64,000 bases of DNA from Mesorhabditis belari (taxonomy: Eukaryota; Nematoda; Chromadorea; Rhabditida; Rhabditidae): positions 682,001 to 746,000 of the forward strand of contig CAUEEP010000916.1 in assembly GCA_958450365.1 (NCBI GenBank). The letters are read 5' to 3'. The position numbers were made by a program, and so were the translations under genes. Below the pieces are notes generated by a model, which was not told where the DNA came from, did no database searches, and saw nothing but the letters and a program-made list of their open reading frames with translations. Numbering within the stretch: the first letter of the stretch is position 1; each line of letters opens with the position of its first letter. Shown piece by piece: positions 1 through 10,265 of this stretch.

Positions 1-254
1 AAATTGTAAAGGGCAGGCAACCTATCCCTCTTTTTCGAGATTTATTCAAAGTTAATCCCACGGTTAGTTCAAGGAGAGGTTCTTTCGTTTTAGAAATTCC
101 AGTTACCTCCAATAAGATTGTTTATAACTCTTTTCCAATAAGAACTGCCAGAATTTGGAATCGACTCCCCAGAGTTTTGAGAGAGTCCAATAGTCTCGAA
201 ACCTTTAAATTATCTGTAGATGATCTTGATCTTGAAGCTCTAGTGGATCCTTGA
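1..254 (+). mobile_element. 3' end of a non-LTR retrotransposon ORF (partial)
   Basis: A frame open from the window edge ends at TGA 252-254. It reads like the C-terminal tail of a LINE reverse transcriptase, with a segment [20 protein letters not shown], which is the 'WN.LP..lr...s...FK' tail common to jockey/CR1-type ORF2 proteins. The catalytic domain lies off the window to the left. A/T-rich sequence follows to about 410. It lies on the strand opposite the deacetylase gene, either in one of its introns or just beyond its 3' end. A more decayed copy lies at 41195-41475. The family assignment is from the tail motif only. Confidence 0.7.
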
Positions 255-512
255 CGTTATCTGTGCTACCCACATTTTACATATATTATACCGTGTTTCT
301 TTTTATCGGCCCTTTTCGTGTTATGTGTATGAATTCATGTGTTTTAATCTTAAATCCAGCGCACTTTATCTCAGGTCCTGAATAAAGTATCTATATTTAC
401 ATATAAACACTTTTTTGTTAACACTTTGTTGTGGTGTGGTAAGTTTTTCCACTAGCGTCTTTTAGAAAATGCATTAACCGCGAGGAACACAGTCTAGTTA
501 AAACTATCATAC

Positions 513-3017
513 CTGCAATCCTCTCGTAAACATGTAGGCTGATTCCGAGTAGCAATCTGGGAAATATCCACCCTCAAGCACGGCAAGTACTTGATTGGGA
601 AAAGCCTCATTTAGGAGACGAGCCATGTGTCCATATTTGAAAACGGAACGGTTGAGTTGTACAGTTTCCTTTAGGTAAATAGAAATAATTTGTTACACTC
701 ACCCATGTGCTTTAATCGACTGTCCAAGGTCAAGCATCATATCATAATAACCGGCATCGAAACCAGCTGATACCAGTACGAGCTCTGTGTTCCATTCCTA
801 AACCCAGTCAAAGTATTCTTTAAAAGGGTATCTTGAGTAATATATATAGTATAATTGATCTCTTATTCAATCCAATCCAATCCAATCCAATCAAATCCAA
901 TCCAATCCAATCCAATCCAATCCAATCCAATCTCTTATCCAATCTCTTATCCAATCCAATCCAATCAAATCCAATCAAATCCAATCAAATCCAATCCAAT
1001 CCAATCAAATCAAATCAAATCCAATCAAATCTCTTATCAATATCTACCTTCAGCACCGGCATTATCACATGATTGAAAGCGGCCAAATAGTCACTCTCCG
1101 TGTTCATCGCGCAGTTCAACGGGAAGAAGATACTTTGATCTAAAACACTTATATAGAAAGATCAAAAAAAGGGGTTAGACCTTTAGTCGTATAATCGAAA
1201 TCTTGACTGTATGGCCAGAAAAGTCCCCTGAAAAGAAGTGAATGTTATAAAAATAAAAAGTTCAAATGTTTTCACCTATGATATGAATGAAATGATACAA
1301 GCAAGATTCTCGGATCATCTTTCACCGAATAAAAAGTACCATTTGCCGCGTGGTAATCGAAATCAATGATAGCTATCTGGAAACAATTGTTTATAATTGT
1401 TAGGGATGTTTTAATCGGGATCTAGAGCCAAGCAAGGCAAAGCAAAGCAAGGCAAAGCCAAGCAAGGCAAAGCCAAGCTAGGACTTGACTCTTGACTTGT
1501 CCCAAAAAGTGTGTATTTGTTACAACTCTAATCATAAACAATCTAGATTTAACAGTCAGACTTGACCTTTACTTTGTCTGGCCCGGAAAAGCTTGAATTA
1601 TCTCTTTTTTCTCTTCTAAAGGTGTGTTTCTCTAGTTCTCTGAAGAACTAGATATCCTACAGTATCATTTTGAATATTTTACTACTTTCTTTACCTTTTT
1701 ATATCCCAACTTCTCAACAGCATATTTCGCTGTAATGGCTACATTGTTGTAGACACAGTATCCCATCGGACTCCTCCCATAAGAATGATGTCCTGGGGGT
1801 CGAACAACCGCAAAACCGTTTCCAATTCTATAAATTTCTTATAGCTTTTAAGCATTTATCGATAAAAATCGCTTCTCACTCACTCACCGTCCCTCTTTGT
1901 GCGCTTTCACCAATTCGATGCATCCACCAGCCGCCAATCTTGCAACTCTCTCCGATCTAGGACTCATCCACAAAATCTCATGTGATCGACAAAATTTTTC
2001 ACAAGCCTAAGGTTTATTTGAATAATTTTTTCAATTCAGAGATTGTACCTCATTTGTTTCCAAAGCGCTCATCTCTCGAATGATCTCAATTGGATGATTT
2101 AAAAGGAGCTCATCTTCTTTGGCTTCGCGAACGTCTAGCTGAAAGAAAGATTGATATTTAAACAAAGAACAAATATTGAATTTATCTACTTTAAGCCAGT
2201 TTCAATTCTCAAAATAACTTCTTATTTGAATCAAAATAACTTATAATCACGATATAAAAATGTTTTTTTTCATTTTATCGATGATTTTCATCAATATTTT
2301 TGTGTACTTTATGCATTGATGTACTTTGTGCATTGATATACTTTGTGCTCGAGCAAAAAGAACACTAGTCAGCACTTCTTGAAAAAAAGCAAAGGAAAAA
2401 TCGGAAGTCGGGATCGAACTTGCCAGGTCTGGCTCTGGAAACGAACCGCCTACCACTCGACCACGCCTGCACTGCGTCGAGGCGGCACGGAGACCATTAA
2501 GACCCAAATGACCCCATTTTCAGAACATAACTTTAGATGCTAACTCCTGACAGATTGTCATTTAGCAAAAACGGAATATATATTCAGAATCAGCGTAAAA
2601 TTCTGCGTCAAATGGTATAGGTCGCATAGCATTTGGCTCAGCCATTTGCCCTTCCCTGTTAGATTTAGCAACACAAATCCTCAGATGTGCTTAATCCTCA
2701 AATGTGCTTTGTGCTCACAAGGTGAAACACAGCCTTTCTAGCGCTCTCGAATGCTTCATTTCTCTTTTCAGAAGTTATTGTGCCAGAAATGGTGTTTTTT
2801 TTGAGCATAAAGTACACTGAAGTTGATCCCGGATGCTTACCCTAACAGCTTCTTTGAGTAATCCCTCACGTTCAAGTCGTTCATTTATGATAGCCATTCT
2901 TTCAGGTCTTTCAGCCATCGTCTCATCATATGGACATTCATGTTCAAGCATTCGCTCATCATAAACATATCCAAAAGAAGACATTAGAAAATCGATTGGG
3001 TTGGAAAATAAGTCCAA
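513..3017 (-). CDS. Class II histone deacetylase-like protein, nine exons, 3' end beyond exon 9 not found
   Basis: Zn-dependent lysine deacetylase fold. Exons (-): 3017-2841, 2138-2049, 2006-1888, 1827-1695, 1376-1276, 1227-1181, 1139-1048, 797-703, 636-513. The start ATG gives MDLFSNPIDFLMSSFGYVYD, and a later in-frame ATG is possible. Family landmarks in order are ERPERM, RPPGHHSYG (both catalytic His), IIDFDYHAANG (Asp and His Zn ligands kept), SAGFDAGYYD (third Zn ligand) and VLEGGY (catalytic Tyr). The usual 'DVHHGNG' is DYHAANG, so the second His of the pair is Ala; this residue is not a zinc ligand. All exon phases agree, but exon 9 needs a 3' splice site ending CAA rather than CAG at 639-637. 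Exon 9 ends at a GTATGA donor, so the gene continues to the left. Similarity is closest to class IIb (HDAC6/10-like), from memory of motifs. Introns carry a CCAAT microsatellite and a tRNA-like repeat. Confidence 0.85.
866..1040. repeat. CCAAT/CAAAT pentanucleotide microsatellite
   Basis: About 30 units of tccaa with interspersed tcaaa variants, in the deacetylase intron between exons 797-703 and 1139-1048. The apparent reading frames across it are low-complexity artefacts. Confidence 0.95.
2343..2768 (-). repeat. Dispersed repeat with tRNA-like module, copy 1
   Basis: A segment of about 425 bp shared, inverted, with 16090-16515. Read on the minus strand it contains a tRNA-like stretch (about 2475-2400) with an A-box-like GCGTGGTCGAGTGG and a B-box-like AAGTTCGATCCCGACT. 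The rest is unrelated to tRNA and ends at CATTTCTCT. The two copies are clearly alignable by eye. I read it as a tRNA-derived SINE or similar Pol III-type repeat; no tail or target duplication was resolved. It lies in the first intron of the deacetylase gene. Confidence 0.7.
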
Positions 3018-4420
3018 ATAAGAAAGCTTTTCAATTAAACCGATTCAATTCGACAAATTTGTCAACCTAAGTCGCTTATCAGTACTTTTTGAGGGGAATT
3101 CGACTCTTAAAATTCTCTTAAAAATTTTGCTTCTTTCCTCAAAAACCCCATTGATAACGTTGTTTTTTGTTTGTTTGTGCAAAACTCAAAAAAAAATATC
3201 TCAATTTTTTTTTGTGGCTTGGCTGTGGCTGTGGCTCAATCTTCATATCAATCTTTAGCTTTATTCAAAGCACTTGAAAATACAAATTTATCAATCACAA
3301 TTGAAAAAACTAACAATAAAATTAAATAAACAAGAAAAAGAAAAGAAGATAACCTTAATTTTATCGAGATTTCATTTCTGAAGCAACCCCTGAGCTTCTT
3401 GAGCTTTTCGAGTGACGGCACGCTGAAATTTGACAAATTTAAATGATCAGCTTCAAGAAAGTGATTGTTTAGACAATTTATTTTAAAAATTGGCTTGGAA
3501 ATTTGCTTTGTTTATGCACTTAAACAATTGTACAAGATTTTAAATTGAACTTATGGTATGTTCAGCTGTTAGATCCGGGCTCTTGTCTAGCTTGAATAAA
3601 GCAAAAAGTTTTATGGGTTGAATATTTTCATTCACGTATCCTGTAGTTAAAATTTGTAGATACTGGAACTCTATAGTTGGGCTACTGTAGAGACAAGGGC
3701 TTTACAATAACCTAAATGTTTATGATTAGCTTGTATAGTATTTAAAAGTTCAGCTGTGACTATCAAATGGAGAAACATTCAGCCAAGTAAACACTTGGTT
3801 ACTAATAAAGAAATAATAGTAATAAAGTAATAATAAAGTAATAATAAAGTAAAGAAATGAAGCGAGGTGAATTGAACCCACGACCTTCTGCTTACCGGGC
3901 GGATGCTACCACTGATAATGCTACCACTGACAATGCTCCCACTGACAATGCTACCACTGACAATCCTGCCATTGACAATCCTGCCATTGACAATGCTCCC
4001 ACTGACAATGCACCCACTGACAATGCTACCACTGACAATCCTGCCATTGACAATCCTGCCATTGACAATCCTGCCATTGACAATCCTGCCATTGACAATC
4101 CTGCCATTGATAATCCTGCCATTGATAATCCTGCCATTGATAATGCTACCACTTGTGAGTTATCGGCGCCTTGTTTGCCCAAGAACAAATAAGAAAGAAA
4201 GGGAAGAGAAAGAAAGAAAGAAAGAGAAGGAAATAAAGCATATTGTATTAGGAAAATATAGTAACCAAATGAATACTTTATAATTTAACTTGTACAGCTT
4301 GTAAGTACAACTTGTAATATTTGGTCACTGAATTTCTATATTCTGTACTTTCATAACCCAAATTTTTATGAAAGTACACAGAACAGCAATTTCAGTAAAA
4401 TAAACTTAAACTATAATCTT
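3018..4420. other. Intergenic region, deacetylase to eIF2-beta-like gene
   Basis: A/T-rich and divergent from neighbouring genes. It holds the tRNA-like minisatellite at 3862-4165 and a short A/G-rich tract near 4185-4235. On the minus strand a TTTCAG-preceded open stretch near 3420-3370 could be a short exon, but I could not join it to anything. Confidence 0.5.
3862..4165 (-). repeat. tRNA-like element with D-arm amplified into a 15-bp minisatellite
   Basis: On the minus strand the right end reads ACTCACAAGTGGTAGC and the left end carries a T-arm (GTGGGTTCAATTC) with CCCGGTAAGCAGAAGGTC between. About sixteen 15-bp units of the type ATTGTCAGTGGTAGC (variant ATTGTCAATGGCAGG) sit where one D-arm should be. 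The unit contains the D-arm/A-box core AGTGGTAGC. The long reading frames through it on both strands (NPAID, LSMAG repeats) are products of a repeat length divisible by three. Confidence 0.75.
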
Positions 4421-5161
4421 CTAACTAGTTTTTAAGCTCTTTAGTCCTTCAATCACCTTTTCAACTCTTGCCGAGAAGCCGTTGTTAATCGGCGGGACGA
4501 AGAAAAACGATTGACAACTCTGACACTCTAACATCAACAAGCGATTCTGTTTCTTCTCTAATTTTGTCCCCTTTGAGCGACAATTTCGACAGCTCACATA
4601 TTCTTTTATATAAACTCGAATCCCATTTTCTAGCTTCTCCTGTGAAAATTTTCCCTTTAAAATCAAGGACCCATTTGCGTCGATTGAGGACATAGTGCCT
4701 AGTTCAGCTTGTAAAAATTCTTGCATATGATGTCTTGATCGATCGATTGATTGACAAATCGTAGAGAAATTGATGAAAGCTGTCTTTCGAGAGCCGACTC
4801 GTTGCACTTCAGGCTTTGAAAGAGTCAAATTTTTGCGCTCTTCCTGATTTTCTTCAGCTTTCAAGAAGCTGTGAAGTCGTGAAAGCATTGATTCATAGCT
4901 CGGAAAATCGTCAAAATTTTCCAGAAATCGTTTCCTTTTCGTTTTCTTCTTTGGCAACTCCATCTCACTGGTTGATGGATTCGAATCACTTAAAGATTCC
5001 ATTCTCAGACTCAGTTGCTCCAACTTTTCCACCAGCACTAAAGCGTTATCTTTGAAAATCGTCGGCAAATCATCTCCCCAATCGATTTGAGAAAATACTT
5101 TTTTTGAGCGCTTCGTTTTTTGAGGGGATTTGACTCCAAAATCGTTCACCACCATTGTCAT
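4421..5161 (-). CDS. eIF2-beta-like translation initiation factor, intronless
   Basis: Beta subunit of eIF2, which with alpha and gamma delivers Met-tRNAi to the 40S ribosome. 246 residues from the ATG at 5161. I chose this start because TTTCAG at 5176-5171 looks like a spliced-leader acceptor 9 nt upstream; the frame itself is open to an ATG at 5197. Seen: a basic patch KKKTKRKR, the eIF2B_5 core RVGSRKTAFINFSTICQSID, AELGTMSSIDANG, IKEYVSCRNCR and a C2-C2 zinc ribbon (CRNC...CQSC). It lacks the long Lys blocks of many orthologues and diverges after the zinc ribbon (FFFVPPINNG). The intronless frame and divergence suggest a retrocopy or fast-evolving paralogue rather than the main gene. It is intact, so it may well be expressed. 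Confidence 0.85.
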   Translation of the reverse strand: MTMVVNDFGVKSPQKTKRSKKVFSQIDWGDDLPTIFKDNALVLVEKLEQLSLRMESLSDSNPSTSEMELPKKKTKRKRFLENFDDFPSYESMLSRLHSFLKAEENQEERKNLTLSKPEVQRVGSRKTAFINFSTICQSIDRSRHHMQEFLQAELGTMSSIDANGSLILKGKFSQEKLENGIRVYIKEYVSCRNCRSKGTKLEKKQNRLLMLECQSCQSFFFVPPINNGFSARVEKVIEGLKSLKTS

Positions 5162-5243
5162 GTGATTTATCTGAAATTTGCTTACTTTTCTTTGCAAGTA
5201 CTAGTCTTTTACGTCAGAGTAAAAGGTGTTCAACAATATAGAT

Positions 5244-5466
5244 TACCGTATTTTCTCTAATAGTAGTGCAACCCGGCCGAGCCGAGTTGGTGACTATTTT
5301 ACAGTTCCCAATTTTTCCCAGAAGCTCAACACTCAAATCCCCCACTAGATCTCATCGTCAGCTACATTTTCCGACCCCACATCAATAGATTCTGATAAGC
5401 GGCTCTCGAGATTTCGAGGAATTTAGGCGACGCTCTGGGTGCACTACTTTTAGAGAAAATACGGTA
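5244..5466. mobile_element. MITE family 1, copy 1 (TIR TACCGTATTTTCTCTAATAG)
   Basis: A 223-bp element with terminal inverted repeats of about 27 bp, starting TACCGTATTTTCTCT and ending AGAGAAAATACGGTA. It has no coding capacity. A 266-bp relative lies at 41518-41783 and a solo end at 47044-47074. The flanking bases fit a TA target duplication, so Tc1/mariner-type mobilisation is plausible. Confidence 0.85.
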
Positions 5467-5816
5467 AATATTAGGTACGTGCAGAAGAAATTGCGGATCA
5501 TAAAAACCATCATACAATGACTGTGATGATCCGGGTTGATTAAAACTTTTAGAAACCCCTAATAGCTTTTCTTTTTAACGATATAAATGAAAAAGAATTC
5601 TGCAGTGATCGTTTCTGAACGGAATATACACGTTGGTTGTAGCAAGGTATTCAACAATAGCGTTTGGCTGGGCAGCTAGGCAGAAAGCAAGAGTGTGCTT
5701 TAGAATTTCCAAAACGTTGTATTGCGAGTCGATTGTATATTGAAAAAGTTTTGGATTAAAAAGCTAGCATGATGCAATAAAAAAATCAAAAGATTCTATA
5801 AAGATTCAAAAGATTC

Positions 5817-6018
5817 AAATGTATACAGTATAGTGAACTAAGGCGTAGTTAAGTACAGTATAGTGAACTAAGGCGTAGTTAAGTACAGTATAGTGAACTA
5901 AGGCGTAGTTAACTACAGTATAGTGAATTAAGGCGTAGTTAACTACAGTATAGTGAACTAAGGCGTAGTTAACTATAGTATAGTGAACTAAGGCGTAGTT
6001 AACTACAGTATAGTGAAC
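5817..6018. repeat. 30-bp tandem repeat
   Basis: Six full units and a partial of agtacagtatagtgaactaa + ggcgtagtta, nearly identical to each other. Intergenic. No function seen. Confidence 0.95.
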
Positions 6019-6410
6019 TACATTAAAATCTTTTGAATAAGTTCAAAATTGTAAAATTTTTTACGAAAATTGATATTTTAAAAGTTAATATTTAGAAAAA
6101 AAATCAAAATATTAGAAATTGGAAAATTAAATTTGACAAATAAAAGAGCTATAGTCGTTTTGGATTATATTCTCTGATTCTCTGGTTCATGATGCAATGG
6201 CTAAGAAAATGGGAAAAAGGAAAAAAGGAAAAAAGGAAAAAAAAAAAAAAGACGTCTTTTCATGATGAAACTGGAGGAAAGACGGCTGAATCACGTTCAC
6301 TTTAGTCTCTAGCACAAAAAAAATACAATAATTGTATGAATCTTTTACAAGTTCGCGCCTGTTTAGATCTGTTTATAGCTTACATTTTTTGTTAGCACTG
6401 AGTTGATGCG

Positions 6411-6584
6411 CCAGGTGGTAAACCTTCCTAAGGTAAACCTTTCTAAGGTAAACCTTCCTAAGGTAAACCTTCCTAAGGTAAACCTTCCTAAGGTAAACCT
6501 TCCTAAGGTAAACCTTTCTAAGGTAAACCTTTCTAAGGTAAACCTTTTCTAAGGTAAACCTTTCTAAGGTAAACCTTTCTAGGA
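6411..6584. repeat. 15-bp tandem repeat (taaggtaaaccttcc)
   Basis: About eleven units, one with an extra T. It lies next to a GCGCCAGGTGG motif that recurs at 6630 and in the 8.2-8.4 kb repeat. The LRKVY-type peptide across it is an artefact. Confidence 0.95.
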
Positions 6585-7254
6585 AAGCCGAGTATTCAAG
6601 AGTACGCGCCAAAAGCCGATGAATTCGTGCACCAGGTGGGAATCGTTTATGAAAGCTACAGAAAGTGCAAAAGTACGCATAAAGTACGCATAAAGTAGGC
6701 TAACTTTTAAGGTAGCATTGTGAAGCTTGTGTACTATACAATGCCCTAATATTTGACCTCAAGAAACTCATCATTTCATTCCTAATAGTGGGCATTTTTT
6801 TGGTCTTTTCTGAAGCTTAGATTTCATTAGCTTTTACTTTTCTATTCTGTAATTAATTTTTTTTTTTCAATTAATAACCATTTCAACATTATTTATTCAA
6901 AGTTGACAAAGTCGGGGGCCATTTTCTTGAAGAGAATTGTTATTCAATTGAAAATATTGACACAAAAAAAAAAACAAAAAGAAATTTAAACGCAAAAAAA
7001 AAACCAAAAATAATTCTAATAAATATAAGCACACAGAGAAGTCGGAAAAGAACAAAAATGACATAAATTTTGACATTTCTTTTGACAACAAGTGGGGTGG
7101 GGGGGGACACAACTGTGAATCGATGGGCAATGGATGCTGAGAGAGTGAACATTTCTATGTAAGGAATCAAAATTTAAAGACTTTAGAATGACAAAAAGGT
7201 GACTTTCATTTTTGAATTTATAAGATTTTTCGCTTAAATACAGTAGATAGATTG

Positions 7255-7482
7255 TCTAGAGAAAGGTCTAGAAAACGTCTAGAAAAGGTTTAGAGAACGT
7301 TTAGGAAACGTCTAGAAAGCGTTTAGGAAACGTCTAGAGAAGCGTCTAGAGAAACGTCTAGAAAGCGTTTAGGAAACGTCTAGAGAAACGTCTAGGAAAC
7401 GTCTAGAGAAACGTCTAGAGAAATGTCTAGAGAAACGTCTAGAGAAACGTCTAGAGAAACGTCTAGAGAAACGTCTAAACCG
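7255..7482. repeat. 12-bp tandem repeat (aaacgtctagag)
   Basis: About eighteen units, more divergent at the left. A looser related stretch (aaggtctagaa) lies at 7668-7712. Each unit contains the palindrome TCTAGA or a variant. Confidence 0.9.
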
Positions 7483-8207
7483 CCAGTTTTCGCCAAAGAA
7501 GCCAAATTTTTGATTTCTTAGCATCATAAAATCAGTAAAATCAGTAAAATCAGTAAAATTAGCGAAATTAGCAAAATTAGGCTGTTAAGATAAAAACTCG
7601 CAATTCGATTACGATAGTTTAGGTGTTTTTTAGAAATTCTCTAGAGAAACCTTTGATTTGTGTGCTCTGGAAGGGTCTAGAAGGTCTAGAAATGGTCTAG
7701 AAGGCTCTAGAACTTTCAAACTTGAGCATAAATGTCTCAAAAAGAAACAGATTCAACTAGTTTACGGTAGCTATGAAAAGCACTTGATACAGTTAATTTT
7801 GAATTGCATAAAGAACACGTCTATGGAATGAAAAAGTTTAATTTAAAAATTCTAAATTAAAGTCCATTCTAAAGTCTCTTCAATCGATTCCTTATCGTTT
7901 TGATTGGGCGGAACAAAAAAAAGACGGCACCATTTGGGAAAACTGCTGGAAATTTTGGTGAAAATGGGAAAATTGGGAAACAATATTGAAGATAATAACT
8001 CGAATATTGAAAATAGTAAAAATGGAAACAAAATGGAAAAAAATGGAAACACTTCGATGGGGTAAATGCGCGTATTTTAGGCTTCGGGAGATGAGTTGTG
8101 GGAATTGAATGGGAAGGGTCATTGCTTCGAGAGTTTATTTGTTTTTTTTTTTGAGAGAATGGGAAAGAGACCGTAGATCGAGGTTTAGAGCTGAAGTGGT
8201 GTGCTAG

Positions 8208-8416
8208 ATGAAGATCGTTTATGGGATTACAGAACGCTCCAGAGTATGCATAAAAGCTAATAATTGTTGCGCTAGATGGGGATCGTTTATGGGCCTAGAG
8301 AATGCTTCAGAGTACACACAACAGTGCGCCAGATGGGCATCGTTTATGCGACTCAATCAGTGCGCCAGATGGGGATCGTTTATGGGCCTAGAGAACGCTT
8401 CAGAGTACGCAAAATA
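8208..8416. repeat. Tandem repeat of about 45 bp with GCGCCAGATGGGGATCGTTT core
   Basis: Three to four partial units sharing gatcgtttatgg and cttcagagtac. A single related unit sits at 6625-6690. No gene is seen in the surrounding 6.6-10.2 kb. Confidence 0.8.
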
Positions 8417-9062
8417 GATGATGAATTGATGCGTCAAAGTCCCCCATAAATCTACTTCTGCGTTTGCATTTCCATCGAGGTTTTTGAAGCTAATGAGCTC
8501 ATAGATTCAACTATAGCTACACCAAAAAGCTACACCAAAAAGTGTGCGTTTATGGGCGCAAAAGGTAAACGTACTTGATCTAGTGCACTCAAAACTGAAC
8601 CAAAAACTCAATGGTAGCCAAAAAGAGGTGCTATTTTGAGTTTAAAACAATAAATCCTAGTCGAAAATCTTCAAAATACCGTCTCTTTCCCTAAAAATAG
8701 AAAAACAAATCTTTTTTGAGACACCGAGAGCAATAGAAAAGTAGCTTTTTGTATATAACTGAATATCTTTAAACCTAGGAAATAAAATAATCAAAGAAGA
8801 AAAAAAAAAAGAGAGAGAGAATTTGCTAGTACCTAGACGAATAGAGTAGATCTGTGGGTGGGAGTACTGGGGAATAAAAAGAAAATTCTCGAAAATTTTT
8901 CGGCACAATCAAGCATCTAGTGCATAGAAAATCTCTTTTACACTAAATGCTTTCCATTTATACCTTCATTTTTTTCCCAGAATAAATAGGTATTCAATTA
9001 TTCATTTAATACCAAAAGACTGTATGTACATACAGTGAAAGAAAGGAGTTAAGTAAACGAGC

Positions 9063-9590
9063 GTGAAAAGAAGAGAAACAAGAGAAAAGAAGAGAAGCAA
9101 GAGAAAAGAAGAGAAGCAAGAGAAAAGAAGAGAAAAGAAGGGAAACAAGAGAAAAGAAGAGAAGCAAGAGAAAAGAAGAGAAAAGAAGAGAAACAAGAGA
9201 AAAGAAGAGAAACAAGAGAAAAGAAGAGAAGCAAGAGAAAAGAAGAGAAAAGAAGGGAAACAAGAGAAAAGAAGAGAAGCAAGAGAAAAAAGAGAAAAGA
9301 GAGAAACAAGAGAAAGAGAGAAACAAGAGAAAAGAAGAGAAGCAAGAGAAAAGAAGAGAAAAGAAGGGAAACAAGAGAAAAGAAGAGAAACAAGAGAAAA
9401 GAAGAGAAAAGAAGAGAAAAGAAGAGAAGCAAGAGAAAAGAAGAGAAACAAGAGAAAAGAAGGGAAACAAGAGAAAAGAAGAGAAACAAGAGAAAAGAAG
9501 AGAAAAGAAGAGAAACAAGAGAAACAAGAGAAAAGAAAAGAAAAGAGATGAAAAGAAAAGAAATGAAAAGAAAAGAAATGAAATGAAATG
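9063..9590. repeat. Polypurine satellite (GAGAAAAGAAGAGAAGCAA)
   Basis: About 530 bp of almost pure purine on the plus strand, built from agaaaagaagagaaacaag variants. The mirror-like purine tract could form triplex DNA. The long frames in it (KRRETREKKR or its antisense FLFFSLLFS) arise from composition and show no domain. Confidence 0.95.
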
Positions 9591-10265
9591 AAGACAAATA
9601 AAACGCAAATTCTTTAGGCATCAAGGTGTTTTATGGAGCGGGATTTCTTTGCAGCGGTAAACCATTTTAGAGGCTCTTGTAAAATAGCAATTTAGATCGC
9701 AAAGTTGAAAACTTTTGGCAGAAGAAGGCCGCCAGCGACCAAAAGGAAAATGAAAAGAGGGGAAAAGGAAATGGTGGATCAAAAGAGTTTCATTTTGATT
9801 TTTTAGTCAACTTTGAACTAATGACGCTTTAGTTTACAAAAGCCGGCGCCGCATACTTTAAGCGTCTATCCGAGGCGTTATTTAGAAAAGTTCATGGATT
9901 CAAGTTCATAGGTTAAACTTGTTTTATACAGTAGATCTGACAAAAAAAAAGAAACTACAATCTCCACCATTTCCCCACAAAAAAAAATAAGCAGCCATTT
10001 ACTCTTTTTTTTTTGGGCAATTTCAATCGTGTTCACCTATTGCGAGCGACAAAAAAAAATGAGAGATTATGAGTAGAAAAGAAAATGATGAAACAAGAAA
10101 GGAAAAAAAGGTTTGGCTGGGTTTCTGGAAGTGAATCGGAGAATAATTTTGCAGAGAATAGTAGAAAATTTAGAATAAATATTGTGTTTAGCATTGAATT
10201 TAGGCTTTTAGATTTAGAAGAAACAATCGATTTGAGAGAAAAAAAATCGATGTAACCGATGTGTG

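Noticed and set aside
3857..4283. Frames with NPAID, MLPLTI or LSMAG repeats
   Set aside because: The 15-bp minisatellite within a tRNA-like element gives open frames in several registers.
7852..8052. Possible second eIF2-beta fragment (FFVPP near the end)
   Set aside because: Only about ten residues resemble the eIF2-beta-like tail and the rest is low complexity; no zinc ribbon.
9002..9624. Several overlapping frames of 149-200 codons (FLFFSLLFS or KRRETREKKR type)
   Set aside because: All are translations of the polypurine satellite; no start context, no domain, equally long on both strands.
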